64,000 nt of DNA from Enterococcus mediterraneensis (lineage in GTDB: Bacteria; Bacillota; Bacilli; Lactobacillales; Enterococcaceae), in the NCBI RefSeq assembly GCF_900604485.1, contig NZ_UWOP01000002.1, positions 229,066 through 293,065 on the forward strand, written 5' to 3'. This document shows positions 16,891 to 25,383 of this stretch, in pieces. Each line of letters starts with the position of its first letter. Positions within the stretch are counted from its first letter, which is position 1. A model generated the notes under the pieces. The model searched no databases. It was not told the DNA's origin and saw only the letters and a program-made list of their open reading frames with translations. Made by a program: the position numbers and the translations under genes.

Positions 16891-17148
16891 CTAATATTCC
16901 TTTTTTTTAAATTTTATTGGCTTGTTTGCCTTTATATACTCAGAAAAAATTTTTAAAAATTCTTCCGTTTCTTCTACAGTTAAATAGTCAATCTCAAAAT
17001 ACTTTTCTAACAAAGCACCTTTTTCAATTAGACGCTTTGTTCTTCTTTTTCTGTTAATATTTTGCTCGCTATTCGCTCGCAAAATATTTTTTTGAATTTT
17101 TAGTTTTTCTATTCTTTTGTTGATGTCATTTAAATCATTATTTGCCAT
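16891..17148 (-). CDS. Small coiled-coil protein, mobilisation accessory candidate
   Basis: 85 residues, basic in the middle (NINRKRRTKRLIEKGALLEKYF) with a helical start (LNDINKRIEKLKIQKNIL) of coiled-coil type. It resembles in shape the small MobC-like proteins that sit next to MobQ relaxases and help open oriT. It is two bases from the stop of the next gene on the same strand, so they form an operon transcribed away from oriT. Identity as MobC is inferred from size, charge and position. Confidence 0.6.
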   Translation of the reverse strand: MANNDLNDINKRIEKLKIQKNILRANSEQNINRKRRTKRLIEKGALLEKYFEIDYLTVEETEEFLKIFSEYIKANKPIKFKKKEY

Positions 17149-17150
17149 AA

Positions 17151-17450
17151 CTATTTAAGTAATTCAGAAAAATTTTGACTATTCGCATTTAATAAAGTTT
17201 CTAATTCGTCATAGAATAATTCTTTGTTTTCTTCAATCGATTCAATAGAAATATCATTTTTTGAAAGAGTAGAAAGGACAAAATCACCAATATCTTCTTT
17301 TGATTTTAGAATTAATTCTTCTTTTTTCTTTTGTAATTCTTTAATTTGAAGTTCAATATCAGAAACAGTTTTTTTCTTTCTCTTTTTTGGTCTTGTTTTT
17401 GGAATGATTTGCTCATTTTCTGTCTTGATGTTTTGATCTTGGTTTTCCAT
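17151..17450 (-). CDS. Small coiled-coil protein beside oriT
   Basis: 99 residues: an N-terminal basic patch TRPKKRKKKTVSDIE, then a coiled-coil heptad region LQIKELQKKKEELILKSKED, then an acidic helical tail. The basic patch and coiled coil suggest DNA binding as an oligomer near oriT. It is the first gene of a two-gene minus-strand operon divergent from the relaxase. The ribosome site is GGAGGGA. It is likely a mobilisation accessory or a regulator of the mob operon; no named family is recognised. Confidence 0.6.
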   Translation of the reverse strand: MENQDQNIKTENEQIIPKTRPKKRKKKTVSDIELQIKELQKKKEELILKSKEDIGDFVLSTLSKNDISIESIEENKELFYDELETLLNANSQNFSELLK

Positions 17451-17589
17451 AAAATATCCCTCCTGATAATTTGTATATGTCTATCATATTATATTATATT
17501 TCTAAAATCAATAAATATAAACGGAAATGTCAGGTTAAACATAGTTACTTTTTCATTGATAAGTGGTAAAATTAATTTATAGAGAATTC

Positions 17590-17680
17590 CCTTAGATGTT
17601 TTACTAAGGGCGCACTTACACCCACTAACTTACGTTTGTGGTTAATATGCTATAAAACGTAACATTAGTTCAGTTTTATC
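17590..17680. other. oriT of MobQ type (pIP501/RSF1010-like nic)
   Basis: AGGGCGCACTTA at 17607-17618 is the complement of TAAGTGCGCCCT, the nic core of RSF1010/pIP501-type origins. Short imperfect repeats flank it (ACTTACACCCACTAACTTACG and TTTGTGGTTAATATGC). It lies in the divergent region upstream of the MobA/MobL relaxase gene, as expected. The relaxase should cut next to this core on the minus strand. Confidence 0.85.
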
Positions 17681-17741
17681 GTCAAGCGTGTTTGTTAAAA
17701 TTTGCTACGCTCATGTTTGAAAAGAAAGAGAGGTGATACAA

Positions 17742-19727
17742 TTGGCAATCTTCCATTTATCTATGACAATAGCAAAAAGAGAAGGCGGAAAAAGAAGTTT
17801 AATTGCAATGGCTTCTTATCGAAGCGGTGAAAAATTGTATAGTGAACTATACGAAAAAACTAATCTATACAACCATAGAAATGTTAAACCAGAAGCTTTT
17901 ATTTTAAAACCTGATTATGTTCCTAATGAGTATTTAGATAGACAGACATTGTGGAATAAAATGGAATTATCTGAAAAGCAACCTAATGCTAGACTGTGTA
18001 GAGAATTAAATGTAGCATTGCCAATTGAATTAAATAATTCAGACCAAAGAATGTTGATTGAAGATTTTGTAAAAGATAACTTTGTCAGTGAAGGAATGAT
18101 TGCAGACGTAGCCATTCATAGAGATGATGAAAACAATCCTCATGCTCATATCATGTTAACAATGAGAGAAGTAGATAGTGAAGGTAATATTCTAAATAAA
18201 AGAAAAAGAATACCTAAACTAGATGAAAATGGTAATCAGATTTTTAACGAAAAAGGGCAAAGAGTAACCGTTTCAATTAAAACAAATGATTGGGATAGAA
18301 AATCTCTTGTTTCCGACATTCGTAAAGATTGGGCTGATAAAGTCAACCAATATTTAAAAGATAGAAATATCGATCAACAAATAACAGAAAAATCTCATGC
18401 GGAACTTGGAAAAAAAGAACTACCAACAATTCACGAAGGATTTTACTCAAAAAAATTAGAAGATAAAGGAGTTATAAGCGAGTTAAAAAGAAAAAATTTA
18501 GAAATTCAAAGTTACAATGATGTTTTAAGCGAACTTGATAAACTTGAAAATCAAGAAAAAGTATTAAAACAAGACCAAAACTTTACTTTAAAATTTGAAA
18601 AAACATTTTCACCTTTAGAGAAAAAGGAATTGAAAAACCTTTCGAAAGAATTAAAAATATTTGTCAATGATGAAAATATTGACAAAAGAATTAGTGAATT
18701 AAAGAGGTGGGAAAATTCACTTATCTTTAATAATAAAATGGAAATTCAAAAACAACGTTTGATGTTAAGTAAAATTATTAGTGAACGAGATATGCTTACA
18801 AAGGCAAATGAAATTTTAGACAAACAAGCAGAAAGATTCTTCAAAAAATCTTATCCAAGTTTGAATATTGACAAATTTTCAAATCACGAAGTTAGAGCAA
18901 TGGTTAATGAAACCATATTTAGAAAACAGTTATTGAATAAAGATCAGTTAGCAGAGGTCATTTACAATGAAAGAGTAATAGAAAAAGAAGAAAGTAAAAA
19001 GATTTTTAAAGAAAAACCATTTCAAACTAGCCGTTATCTTGATTCAAAAATTAAACAAGTTGAAGATAGTATAACAAAAGAAAATAACCCTGAAAGAAAA
19101 GAAATTTTATCAATCAAGAAAGAAAAACTAATAGGAATAAAACAAGGATTGATAGAATATGTTCAATCAGAAGTTGAAAGAAAATTTGATAAAAATGTTT
19201 CAATAGATTCAGTCATAGAAGGCGAAATGTTACTTGCAAAAGCTGACTATTACAAAACAACTGATTTTTCTAAAGTCGAAGGAGTTGCTAGATTCAGCAG
19301 TGAGGAAATTAATTCCATGTTGGAACAATCAAAAGGCTTCTTAACTAACATTCAGACGGTGAAAATTCCTAATGATTGTCAAGGTGTATTTTTTGTTCAA
19401 GATAGCATGAAGCATATTGATGAACTAAGCCCATTAGCAAAACACAATCTGAAAAAGGTCGTTAATCGCAATGCTTATTTACCTGATTCTGATAAAATTG
19501 AATTAAGTAAGGAAATTGAAAATACTAATAAAGATCAATCCCAAGAATTGGAAAAAAATGAACCTGAAAAAAATGAAGTATCTGTAAAAATGTTCCAATT
19601 TGCAAAATCAATTAATCGATTGTTGAGTGGTAACCAACCACAGAAAAAACGAAACTTAGACAAATTGATTAAGCAAACAAAAGCAAAAGAAAATCAATCA
19701 TTACAAAGGAATATTCCTTTGCGATAA
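17742..19727 (+). CDS. MobA/MobL-family relaxase (MobQ)
   Basis: About 661-residue conjugative relaxase. The N-terminal domain (1 to about 220) has the catalytic start region MAIFHLSMTIAKREGGKRSLIAMASYRSGE with the conserved Tyr, and the metal-binding histidine motif HRDDENNPHAHIMLTMRE. It nicks oriT and carries the strand to the recipient. Residues after about 240 form long charged helices typical of mobilisation proteins. I start at TTG 17742, seven bases after AGAGAGGTG; the GTG at 17733 lies inside the ribosome site. No coupling protein or type IV secretion genes are present, so it is mobilisable rather than self-transmissible here. Confidence 0.93.
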   Translation: MAIFHLSMTIAKREGGKRSLIAMASYRSGEKLYSELYEKTNLYNHRNVKPEAFILKPDYVPNEYLDRQTLWNKMELSEKQPNARLCRELNVALPIELNNSDQRMLIEDFVKDNFVSEGMIADVAIHRDDENNPHAHIMLTMREVDSEGNILNKRKRIPKLDENGNQIFNEKGQRVTVSIKTNDWDRKSLVSDIRKDWADKVNQYLKDRNIDQQITEKSHAELGKKELPTIHEGFYSKKLEDKGVISELKRKNLEIQSYNDVLSELDKLENQEKVLKQDQNFTLKFEKTFSPLEKKELKNLSKELKIFVNDENIDKRISELKRWENSLIFNNKMEIQKQRLMLSKIISERDMLTKANEILDKQAERFFKKSYPSLNIDKFSNHEVRAMVNETIFRKQLLNKDQLAEVIYNERVIEKEESKKIFKEKPFQTSRYLDSKIKQVEDSITKENNPERKEILSIKKEKLIGIKQGLIEYVQSEVERKFDKNVSIDSVIEGEMLLAKADYYKTTDFSKVEGVARFSSEEINSMLEQSKGFLTNIQTVKIPNDCQGVFFVQDSMKHIDELSPLAKHNLKKVVNRNAYLPDSDKIELSKEIENTNKDQSQELEKNEPEKNEVSVKMFQFAKSINRLLSGNQPQKKRNLDKLIKQTKAKENQSLQRNIPLR

Positions 19728-19750
19728 AATAAAAACAAGAGGTGTATAAA

Positions 19751-19831
19751 ATGAAAAAAAATTATCAAAAATACAAAGTTTAAGCTTGAAAGTGCGGTTA
19801 TTGCATTAGGTACATTATTTATTACTGATCC
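19751..19831 (+). pseudogene. Start of a truncated, frameshifted membrane protein gene
   Basis: After AGAGGTG an ATG opens a run of seven A residues. As read it stops after ten codons (MKKNYQKYKV), but with one A fewer it reads MKKIIKNTKFKLESAVIALG and then TLFITD before the IS1216 end. This looks like the N-terminus of a small plasmid membrane protein that normally follows the relaxase, disabled by a one-base gain and by truncation. Confidence 0.6.
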
Positions 19832-20640
19832 GGTTCTGTTGCAAAGTTTTAAATCTACTATCAAATAAGGTAGAATATTAGAAAAAGATAGCAGGAGGAA
19901 TGACGATGAATCATTTTAAAGGAAAGCAATTTCAGCAGGATGTGATTATTGTAGCCGTGGGCTACTATCTTCGTTATAACCTTAGCTATCGTGAAGTTCA
20001 AGAAATCTTATATGATCGTGGCATTAACGTTTCTCATACGACGATTTATCGTTGGGTGCAAGAATATGGCAAACTACTCTATCAAATTTGGAAAAAGAAA
20101 AATAAAAAATCCTTTTATTCATGGAAAATGGATGAAACGTACATCAAAATTAAAGGAAAATGGCATTATTTGTATCAAGCCATCGATGCAGATGGTTTAA
20201 CCTTGGATATTTGGTTACGTAAAAAACGGGACACACAAGCAGCCTATGCTTTTCTTAAGCGGTTAGTGAAGCAGTTTGATGAACCGAAGGTTGTAGTCAC
20301 AGATAAAGCCCCCTCTATTACAAGTGCCTTTAAGAAACTAAAAGAATACGGCTTTTATCAAGGGACAGAACATCGTATCATTAAATACCTGAATAATTTG
20401 ATTGAACAAGACCATCGTCCAGTAAAGAGACGCAATAAATTCTATCGAAGTTTACGCACTGCCTCTACCACGATTAAAGGCATGGAAGCCATTCGAGGAT
20501 TATATAAGAAAACCCGAAAAGAAGGCACTCTCTTCGGGTTTTCGGTCTGTACTGAAATCAAGGTATTATTGGGAATCCCAGCTTAAATCATAGATACCGT
20601 AAGGGATTTTATTCTTTATTTAAAACTTTGCAACAGAACC
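19832..20640 (+). mobile_element. IS1216 (copy C, 809 bp)
   Basis: Inverted repeats GGTTCTGTTGCAAAGTTT (from 19832) and AAAACTTTGCAACAGAACC (ending 20640). Inverted relative to copy B. The 8 bp flanks (actgatcc, aaattgct) do not match, nor do they match the flanks of copy B in either orientation. Confidence 0.95.
19906..20586 (+). CDS. IS1216 transposase
   Basis: 226-residue intact IS6-family DDE transposase, nearly identical to that of copy B (three residue differences seen). It starts at MNHFKGKQF after AGGAGGAATGACG. Helix-turn-helix (VQEILYDRGINVSHTTIYRW), the DETYIKIKG, VVTDKAPS and NNLIEQDHRPVKRR catalytic segments are all present. The element separates the mobilisation block from the cadmium operon, whose promoter begins about 36 bp past its right end. 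Confidence 0.96.
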   Translation: MNHFKGKQFQQDVIIVAVGYYLRYNLSYREVQEILYDRGINVSHTTIYRWVQEYGKLLYQIWKKKNKKSFYSWKMDETYIKIKGKWHYLYQAIDADGLTLDIWLRKKRDTQAAYAFLKRLVKQFDEPKVVVTDKAPSITSAFKKLKEYGFYQGTEHRIIKYLNNLIEQDHRPVKRRNKFYRSLRTASTTIKGMEAIRGLYKKTRKEGTLFGFSVCTEIKVLLGIPA

Positions 20641-20676
20641 AAATTGCTTATAATAGTGTATTGGAATTAAGATAGA

Positions 20677-20729
20677 TTGACAAAAGAGTGATCAAATAGG
20701 TATACTTCATTCAAATAATCGTTTGAATG
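20677..20729 (+). promoter_or_regulatory. cadCD promoter and CadC operator
   Basis: TTGACA at 20677-20682 and TATACT at 20701-20706 (18-bp spacer). Just after the -10 is a perfect 8-bp inverted repeat CATTCAAA-TAATCG-TTTGAATG (20708-20729), the form expected for a CadC/SmtB-type repressor. Repressor binding over the start of transcription would be relieved by Cd, Pb or Zn. Confidence 0.88.
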
Positions 20730-20742
20730 TGAGGTGAGATGA

Positions 20743-21105
20743 ATGGAAAACGTTTGCCAAGTGACTATCGTACATAAAGAAAAAGTAACTATAATAAAAA
20801 ATAAATTGGATCAAAAAGATTTTTCAAATTTACTTGTGTTAGGAAAATGTTTTAGCGATTCTTCTAGGATTAAAATTTTTTATACTTTAGAAACTTATAA
20901 GGAGATGTGCGTTTGTGATTTAGCAGAAATACTTAATGCTAGTATTGCTACAACGTCACACCATTTACGTTTTTTGAAAAAGAACGAAATAGCAAAATCA
21001 CGTCAAGATGGAAAAGTAGTTTATTATTCTTTAGCGAATGAAGAGATACTTTCCGCTGTGCAGGATTTTCTAAAGTTGTCAGAAAATATATCTATGAAAA
21101 TTTAG
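20743..21105 (+). CDS. cadC: CadC cadmium-responsive repressor
   Basis: 120-residue ArsR/SmtB-family winged-helix repressor. The metal-sensing alpha-3 motif ETYKEMCVCDLAEILN holds the two cysteines of the CVC(D/E)L box, and a further Cys is near the N-terminus (MENVCQVTI) as in CadC of pI258. The recognition helix is in ASIATTSHHLRFLKKNEIAK. It represses its own operon until Cd, Pb or Zn binds. An operator palindrome lies just upstream, and cadD follows after 16 bp. Confidence 0.93.
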   Translation: MENVCQVTIVHKEKVTIIKNKLDQKDFSNLLVLGKCFSDSSRIKIFYTLETYKEMCVCDLAEILNASIATTSHHLRFLKKNEIAKSRQDGKVVYYSLANEEILSAVQDFLKLSENISMKI

Positions 21106-21121
21106 TTTGGAGGAAGTTATT

Positions 21122-21736
21122 TTGTTACAAAGTATTTTATCAGCTCTCGCTGTTTACGTTTCTACCAGCATTGATTATTTATTTATCTTGCTGATTATTT
21201 TTTCTCAAAGTCATACAAAAAAAGGGCTCCGTCAGATTTTTTGGGGTCAATATCTAGGAACAGGTATCTTAGTAGCCGTAAGTTTATTTGCAGCATATGT
21301 GCTGAATTTCATTCCGCAAGATTGGATCATTGGGCTTCTCGGTCTAATTCCGATTTTCTTAGGAATCAGAGTGGCATTGGTTGGCGAAGAGGAGGAAGAA
21401 GAAGAGGAAGTCGTTGAAAAGCTTGAATCAAGAGGAACAAACCGCTTCTTTTGGACCGTTGCCTTAATAACAATTGCTTCTGGTGGCGATAACTTAGGGA
21501 TTTATATTCCTTACTTTGCCTCGTTATCTTTTTCAGAGATTGTCACCGCTCTAATCGTATTTGCTATTTCTGTTGCGGTTCTTTGCTATATCAGTTACAA
21601 ATTAGCCAAGATTTCTTTTGTTTCCGAAACCTTAGAAAAATATGAACGAATCCTTGTTCCTATAGTGTTTATTGGCTTAGGAATTTATATTTTGATAGAA
21701 AATGGGACGATTCAAACACTATTAAATTTTATATAA
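21122..21736 (+). CDS. cadD: CadD cadmium resistance transporter
   Basis: About 204-residue membrane protein of the CadD family with about five or six hydrophobic segments. The first is ILSALAVYVSTSIDYLFILL, and the conserved ASGGDNLGIYIPYFA follows later. A strongly acidic cytoplasmic loop (VGEEEEEEEEVVEKL) may bind metal. It confers cadmium resistance by export, driven by an unknown mechanism. The start is TTG at 21122, eight bases after GGAGG; the earlier in-frame TTG overlaps that ribosome site. Confidence 0.92.
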   Translation: MLQSILSALAVYVSTSIDYLFILLIIFSQSHTKKGLRQIFWGQYLGTGILVAVSLFAAYVLNFIPQDWIIGLLGLIPIFLGIRVALVGEEEEEEEEVVEKLESRGTNRFFWTVALITIASGGDNLGIYIPYFASLSFSEIVTALIVFAISVAVLCYISYKLAKISFVSETLEKYERILVPIVFIGLGIYILIENGTIQTLLNFI

Positions 21737-21753
21737 ACAACTACGATAGTGAA

Positions 21754-21808
21754 GTTCAAATAAAAAAAGACAGCGAGATTTTAACTCGCTGTCTTTTTTT
21801 ATTTGAAC
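21754..21808. terminator. Bidirectional terminator between cadD and arsR-type gene
   Basis: Perfect 24-bp inverted repeat whose core is AAAGACAGCGAG / CTCGCTGTCTTT with a 7-base loop. A runs on the left and T runs on the right let it serve both convergent units. Confidence 0.92.
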
Positions 21809-21847
21809 TAATGAATTGTAAAATCATTTTAACCTTGTAGTTTGTCT

Positions 21848-22168
21848 TTATTTTTCTTTTTCTTGTTCTTCGATATGAGTTGAAACTTGCTCAAGAATAC
21901 TAAAAATATGAAGATCGTCAAGGCTATAAATCATATTTTTACCAGCTCTTTTTGATTTTACTAATCTTGAAGTCTTTAAAGTTTTTAACTGGTGAGAAAT
22001 TGCTGATTGTTCCATACTCAAAGAATGCGCAATAGCTCCAACGCTAAGTTCTTCTTTCTGCAGAAGAAATAAAATTGAAAGTCGGGTAGGGTCACTGATC
22101 ATTTTAAATATTTTACTTACCTCTTGGATAGATTCATTTTTTAATGGAGAAGTTGATAATGAATTCAT
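21848..22168 (-). CDS. ArsR/SmtB-family metal repressor (CzrA/ZiaR-like)
   Basis: 106-residue winged-helix repressor. SDPTRLSILFLLQKEELSVG and IAHSLSMEQSAISHQLKTLK form the core. It lacks the CVC box of CadC; the C-terminal helix DLHIFSILEQVSTHIEEQEK carries Asp and His residues of the alpha-5 Zn/Co site seen in CzrA/SmtB. It is divergent from the P-type ATPase gene and very probably represses it. ATG at 22168 follows AAGGAGAG. Confidence 0.88.
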   Translation of the reverse strand: MNSLSTSPLKNESIQEVSKIFKMISDPTRLSILFLLQKEELSVGAIAHSLSMEQSAISHQLKTLKTSRLVKSKRAGKNMIYSLDDLHIFSILEQVSTHIEEQEKEK

Positions 22169-22305
22169 AAGAATTTCTCTCCTTCATATGTTTGTTTATT
22201 CACATTTAGATTATCATAATATTTTTATAAAGCAAGATTTTTTGTATAAGGGTAGCTATTTTAGAGTCCTATTTTTTTTATCACCTAAATAAGATAACTA
22301 TTTTT

Positions 22306-22363
22306 TTGACAAATTAGATAGAGCGATATAAAATGAATGTATAGACATATGAATGTTCGTTCA
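22306..22363 (+). promoter_or_regulatory. Promoter and ArsR-type operator of metal ATPase
   Basis: TTGACA at 22306-22311 and TATAAA at 22327-22332, with a short spacer. An interrupted palindrome TGAATGTTCGTTCA at 22350-22363 resembles ArsR/SmtB-family sites. It sits between the divergent repressor and ATPase genes, as in czr/zia systems. Confidence 0.65.
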
Positions 22364-22423
22364 AACGTAATTCGTAAGCATTACGATTTCTAAAAAAAAG
22401 TTTTATTAAGAAAGGTGATAGAA

Positions 22424-24331
22424 ATGAAAGAGATTCAAGAGCAACACTCACACGAAAATAATAGTCACGATCATGGGAAAATGCCAATTATTTTGTACTT
22501 TATTGGTTTAGCATTGTCGCTCATTGCGTTATTTGTAAACGGAGAAAATAATTTAATCCAAAACACTTTGTTTTCAATTGCTTCAATTAGTGCTGGTTAT
22601 CATGTCATTATTCTTGAAGGAATTGGAGAAACGATTGAAAACTCAAAAAGACAACACAAATTTACCCCTAATTCTCATATTTTAATGGGAATAGCTGCAA
22701 TAGGTGCTTCTCTGATAGGAAATTTTTGGGAAGGAACGTTATTGGTTCTTATTTTCTCTGGAGCACATTTTCTTGAAGATTATGCTGAAGGAAGAAGTAA
22801 AAGAGAAATTACCAAGTTATTAGAAATGAATCCAACAACAGCTAGGCTAATCATGCAAGATGGCAATACAACAATCGTTAATGTTAGTGAGTTGAAAGTA
22901 GGAGATCAACTTCAAGTGTTAAACGGTGACCAAGTACCGATTGACGGAGTAATAGTATCAGGCTCTACTTCGATTGACGAATCTTCTATTAATGGTGAGA
23001 GTATACCTAAAGAGAAATCAAAGGGAGACGGAGTTTTTGGGAGTACAATTAATGGAACGGGTACCTTTACTATGGAAGTCACAAAAGAAACTAACGATAC
23101 TGTCTTTTCAAAGATTTTACAACTAGTGAATCAAAATCAAGAGAATCAAACAAAAGCGTCTAGTATTATCCAAAAGTTTGAGCCTAAGTATGTTAAATTT
23201 GTTTTAATTGCAATCCCACTCTTCATTTTACTTGCTCCTATGCTGTTTGATTTGACATGGTCACAAAGTATTTATAGAGGATTAGTCCTTTTAGTCGCAG
23301 CTTCTCCGTGTGCTTTAGCAGCAGCTACCGTATCCGTAACATTGTCAGCCACTTCTAATCTAGCAAAAAGAGGCGTACTTTCAAAAGGAAGTGCCTATTT
23401 GTCCCAATTAGCGGATATTCAAGCCATTGCCTTTGATAAAACAGGAACATTAACTAAAGGGAAACCGGAAGTAACCAATTATTACTTTTCTGATTCTGTG
23501 AACGAGGAAAATATGATTGATATCGTAGTGGCTCTTGAAAAAGAATCAAATCACCCGTTAGCAAGTGCTATTTTAGACAAGTTTGAACCAAAAAATAAAC
23601 TAGCTATTGAAGTGGAAAATCAGATTGGAAAAGGTTTAATAGGCGATTATAACGAAAACACTTATCGTATAGGTAAACCAACTTCTTTTGAGGCTGTATC
23701 GGATGACTATACACGTTTGAATAAAGAATGGGCTTCAGAAGGTAATACGGTTGTATATGTATCAGAAAATGAAAAAGTAATCGGCCTGATAGCATTAATG
23801 GATATTCCAAGTGAACATGCGAAAGCAACTATAGATTACTTTAAGAAGTGTGGTATCCATACCACTTTAATTACTGGGGATTCTGAAATGACAGGGCAAG
23901 CTGTTGGTAAACAATTAGGAGTAGATCAAGTAATTGCAAACGTCATGCCAGAAGATAAATCTAACATTATCAATGAACAAAAAGAAACCTATGGTATAAC
24001 CGCTATGGTGGGAGATGGTATAAACGACGCACCTGCTCTTGTGAAGGCAGATGTTGGAATTGCTATGGGAGAGGGTACGGATGTTGCAGTAGATGTATCT
24101 GATCTAGTATTAATGAAAAATGATTTGTCTAAATTGGTAAAAGCTCATGAAATTTCTTTAAAAATGAATCGAGTTATTTGGCAAAATATTATTTTCTCAA
24201 TGGTAGTTGTCGCTTTTCTAATTACCGTAAGCTTAGTAGGATTAACGGATATAGCCATTAGTGTGATTGTTCATGAAGGAAGTACCTTAGTCGTGATATT
24301 AAATGGTCTTCGATTATTAAAGTCTAAATAA
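22424..24331 (+). CDS. P1B-type heavy-metal ATPase (Zn/Co/Fe/Cd-class)
   Basis: 635-residue metal efflux ATPase. There is a short His-rich N-terminus (EQHSHENNSHDHGK) and no CXXC domain. Transmembrane helices carry the AASPCALAAA motif and the HEGST motif in the last helices, the pattern of subgroup P1B-4 (CoaT, ZosA/PfeT type; Co, Fe, Zn). The actuator has NGESIPKEK, the phosphorylation site is FDKTGTLTKGKPE, the nucleotide domain has SNHPLASAI, and GDGINDAPALVKADVGIAMG is intact. Start at MKEIQE after GAAAGGTG. It is divergent from its likely ArsR repressor. Exact metal unknown. Confidence 0.9.
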   Translation: MKEIQEQHSHENNSHDHGKMPIILYFIGLALSLIALFVNGENNLIQNTLFSIASISAGYHVIILEGIGETIENSKRQHKFTPNSHILMGIAAIGASLIGNFWEGTLLVLIFSGAHFLEDYAEGRSKREITKLLEMNPTTARLIMQDGNTTIVNVSELKVGDQLQVLNGDQVPIDGVIVSGSTSIDESSINGESIPKEKSKGDGVFGSTINGTGTFTMEVTKETNDTVFSKILQLVNQNQENQTKASSIIQKFEPKYVKFVLIAIPLFILLAPMLFDLTWSQSIYRGLVLLVAASPCALAAATVSVTLSATSNLAKRGVLSKGSAYLSQLADIQAIAFDKTGTLTKGKPEVTNYYFSDSVNEENMIDIVVALEKESNHPLASAILDKFEPKNKLAIEVENQIGKGLIGDYNENTYRIGKPTSFEAVSDDYTRLNKEWASEGNTVVYVSENEKVIGLIALMDIPSEHAKATIDYFKKCGIHTTLITGDSEMTGQAVGKQLGVDQVIANVMPEDKSNIINEQKETYGITAMVGDGINDAPALVKADVGIAMGEGTDVAVDVSDLVLMKNDLSKLVKAHEISLKMNRVIWQNIIFSMVVVAFLITVSLVGLTDIAISVIVHEGSTLVVILNGLRLLKSK

Positions 24332-24360
24332 ATACATGAAATTGGATAAAATCATGTATG

Positions 24361-24392
24361 AAGAACCCTATACCCATAGGGTTCTTTTTTAT
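24361..24392 (+). terminator. Terminator after metal ATPase gene
   Basis: AAGAACCCTAT-ACC-CATAGGGTTCTT followed by T residues. Confidence 0.9.
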
Positions 24393-24704
24393 GACCGCCA
24401 GAAATAAACGATTATATACCATAATCGGATAAAATCATGTATCGAAAATAGAAGCCTACGTTTTTTCTTTAATTATGTCTAATTTGGGTGTATCCAAAAT
24501 TGACATATGTTACGCGTTGTCTTTTTGTCTTTTTTAGTGCAGTGTCAGTGTCGATTAAGTATGTTGTGAAATATGTATTTATGAAAAGAGGTAAACCAAA
24601 AGAGGGCATTCCTATGTTACGATTACATTTTGAAATAAGAATAAAGCTTACTTACAAAAAAATGCAAGCAAACTTTATTTTATATTATGAAAAGAGTAAA
24701 TGTT
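24393..24704. other. Intergenic stretch without a supported gene
   Basis: A 75-codon frame at 24488-24715 has no good ribosome site or family resemblance and runs into the 3' end of the GPGGG gene, so I do not call it. The segment is AT rich with no repeat of note. Confidence 0.35.
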
Positions 24705-25106
24705 TTAAAGATTAATTCTACTTCTTATCATTTTAGCTTCTCTCGACAATCCTCGTTTTTCTAATTCTCTTACAAATATCTGCCAAGGTGGTATGTTACT
24801 GCTGTAAGATGTTGGACCGGTGTATGCTCCGCCCCCTGGACCTGTGTATAAACCACCGCCAGGACCGGTATATAGTCCACCGCCAGGTCCAGTATATAAA
24901 CCACCGCCAGGACCGGTATATAATCCGCCACCAGGGCCGGTATACAGTCCACCGCCAGGACCTGTGTACAGTCCGCCACCAGGACCTGTGTACAGTCCGC
25001 CACCAGGACCGGTATATGCTCCACCACCGGGACCGGTATACAGTCCGCCCCCTGGACCCGTGTACAGTCCGCCTCCGGGGCCAGAATATTGATTTCTATT
25101 CCACAT
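24705..25106 (-). CDS. Silk-like GPGGG octapeptide-repeat protein
   Basis: 133 residues in three parts. An 8-residue head MWNRNQYS is followed by eleven exact tandem copies of GPGGG(L/A)YT, with Ala in repeats 3 and 11, and then a 37-residue tail [20 protein letters not shown] onward, which ends in a basic amphipathic helix ([17 protein letters not shown]). There is no signal peptide or cysteine. GPGGX is the elastic motif of spider flagelliform silk, but here the function is unknown. Similar repeat proteins occur, from memory, in other Lactobacillales. It is the second gene of a minus-strand operon after a YjzC-like gene, with a ribosome site AGGTT/GGAGG-like just upstream. Confidence 0.75.
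   Translation of the reverse strand: MWNRNQYSGPGGGLYTGPGGGLYTGPGGGAYTGPGGGLYTGPGGGLYTGPGGGLYTGPGGGLYTGPGGGLYTGPGGGLYTGPGGGLYTGPGGGAYTGPTSYSSNIPPWQIFVRELEKRGLSREAKMIRSRINL
24817..25080 (-). repeat. Eleven tandem 24-bp repeats inside the GPGGG gene
   Basis: Eleven 24-bp units, read on the plus strand with the common core CCNGTNTANNNNCCNCCNCC. Units differ at third codon positions (for example CCACCGCC versus CCGCCACC) while the peptide is kept, apart from two Leu-to-Ala units. Synonymous divergence with peptide conservation argues that the protein repeat is under selection. Confidence 0.93.
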
Positions 25107-25152
25107 TTTTTAACCTCCAAATTAAATTAGGATTTTTATTGATTATTTTGAG

Positions 25153-25320
25153 TCAATTGATTTTCTTCCAATTATTTCCGGATTCAGATGTTGGTGGTAA
25201 GCGATCACCCTTATCAATATTAACAATACGAGGATCTTTTACCGTTCCTCCTCTGGGTCCAACTTCCAAATACTTTCCAGCAGGTTTATTATCTTCCCCA
25301 GGATTATGCATTTTAGTCAT
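25153..25320 (-). CDS. YjzC-like small protein
   Basis: 55-residue protein starting MTKMHNPGEDNKPAGKYLEV and continuing GPRGGTVKDPRIVNIDKGDR and LPPTSESGNNWKKIN. This follows the layout of the YjzC family of small Bacillus proteins (start with PG.., KYIEVG, G.V..PR.V.I..GDR.PPT, W at the end). The function of YjzC is unknown. The start is preceded by AAAGGAGAC at good spacing. It is upstream of and probably cotranscribed with the GPGGG-repeat gene, 46 bp apart. Confidence 0.72.
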   Translation of the reverse strand: MTKMHNPGEDNKPAGKYLEVGPRGGTVKDPRIVNIDKGDRLPPTSESGNNWKKIN

Positions 25321-25383
25321 GACTATTGTCTCCTTTCTTTTTATTGTAGGAACACTCTTGGCGAAGTCATTCTTTACAAATTT

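Noticed and set aside
24488..24715. 75-codon frame upstream of the GPGGG gene end
   Set aside because: No ribosome site, runs into the opposite gene, and composition looks random.
24817..25080. Possible CRISPR-like array
   Set aside because: The 24-bp units are contiguous with no unique spacers and encode a peptide repeat, so this is a coding tandem repeat.
24820..25092. Proline-rich plus-strand frame (repeats of PPPGPVY) antisense to the GPGGG gene
   Set aside because: It is the mirror of the repeat array on the other strand. The minus frame has a ribosome site, a promoter, a non-repeat tail and an operon partner; the plus frame has none.
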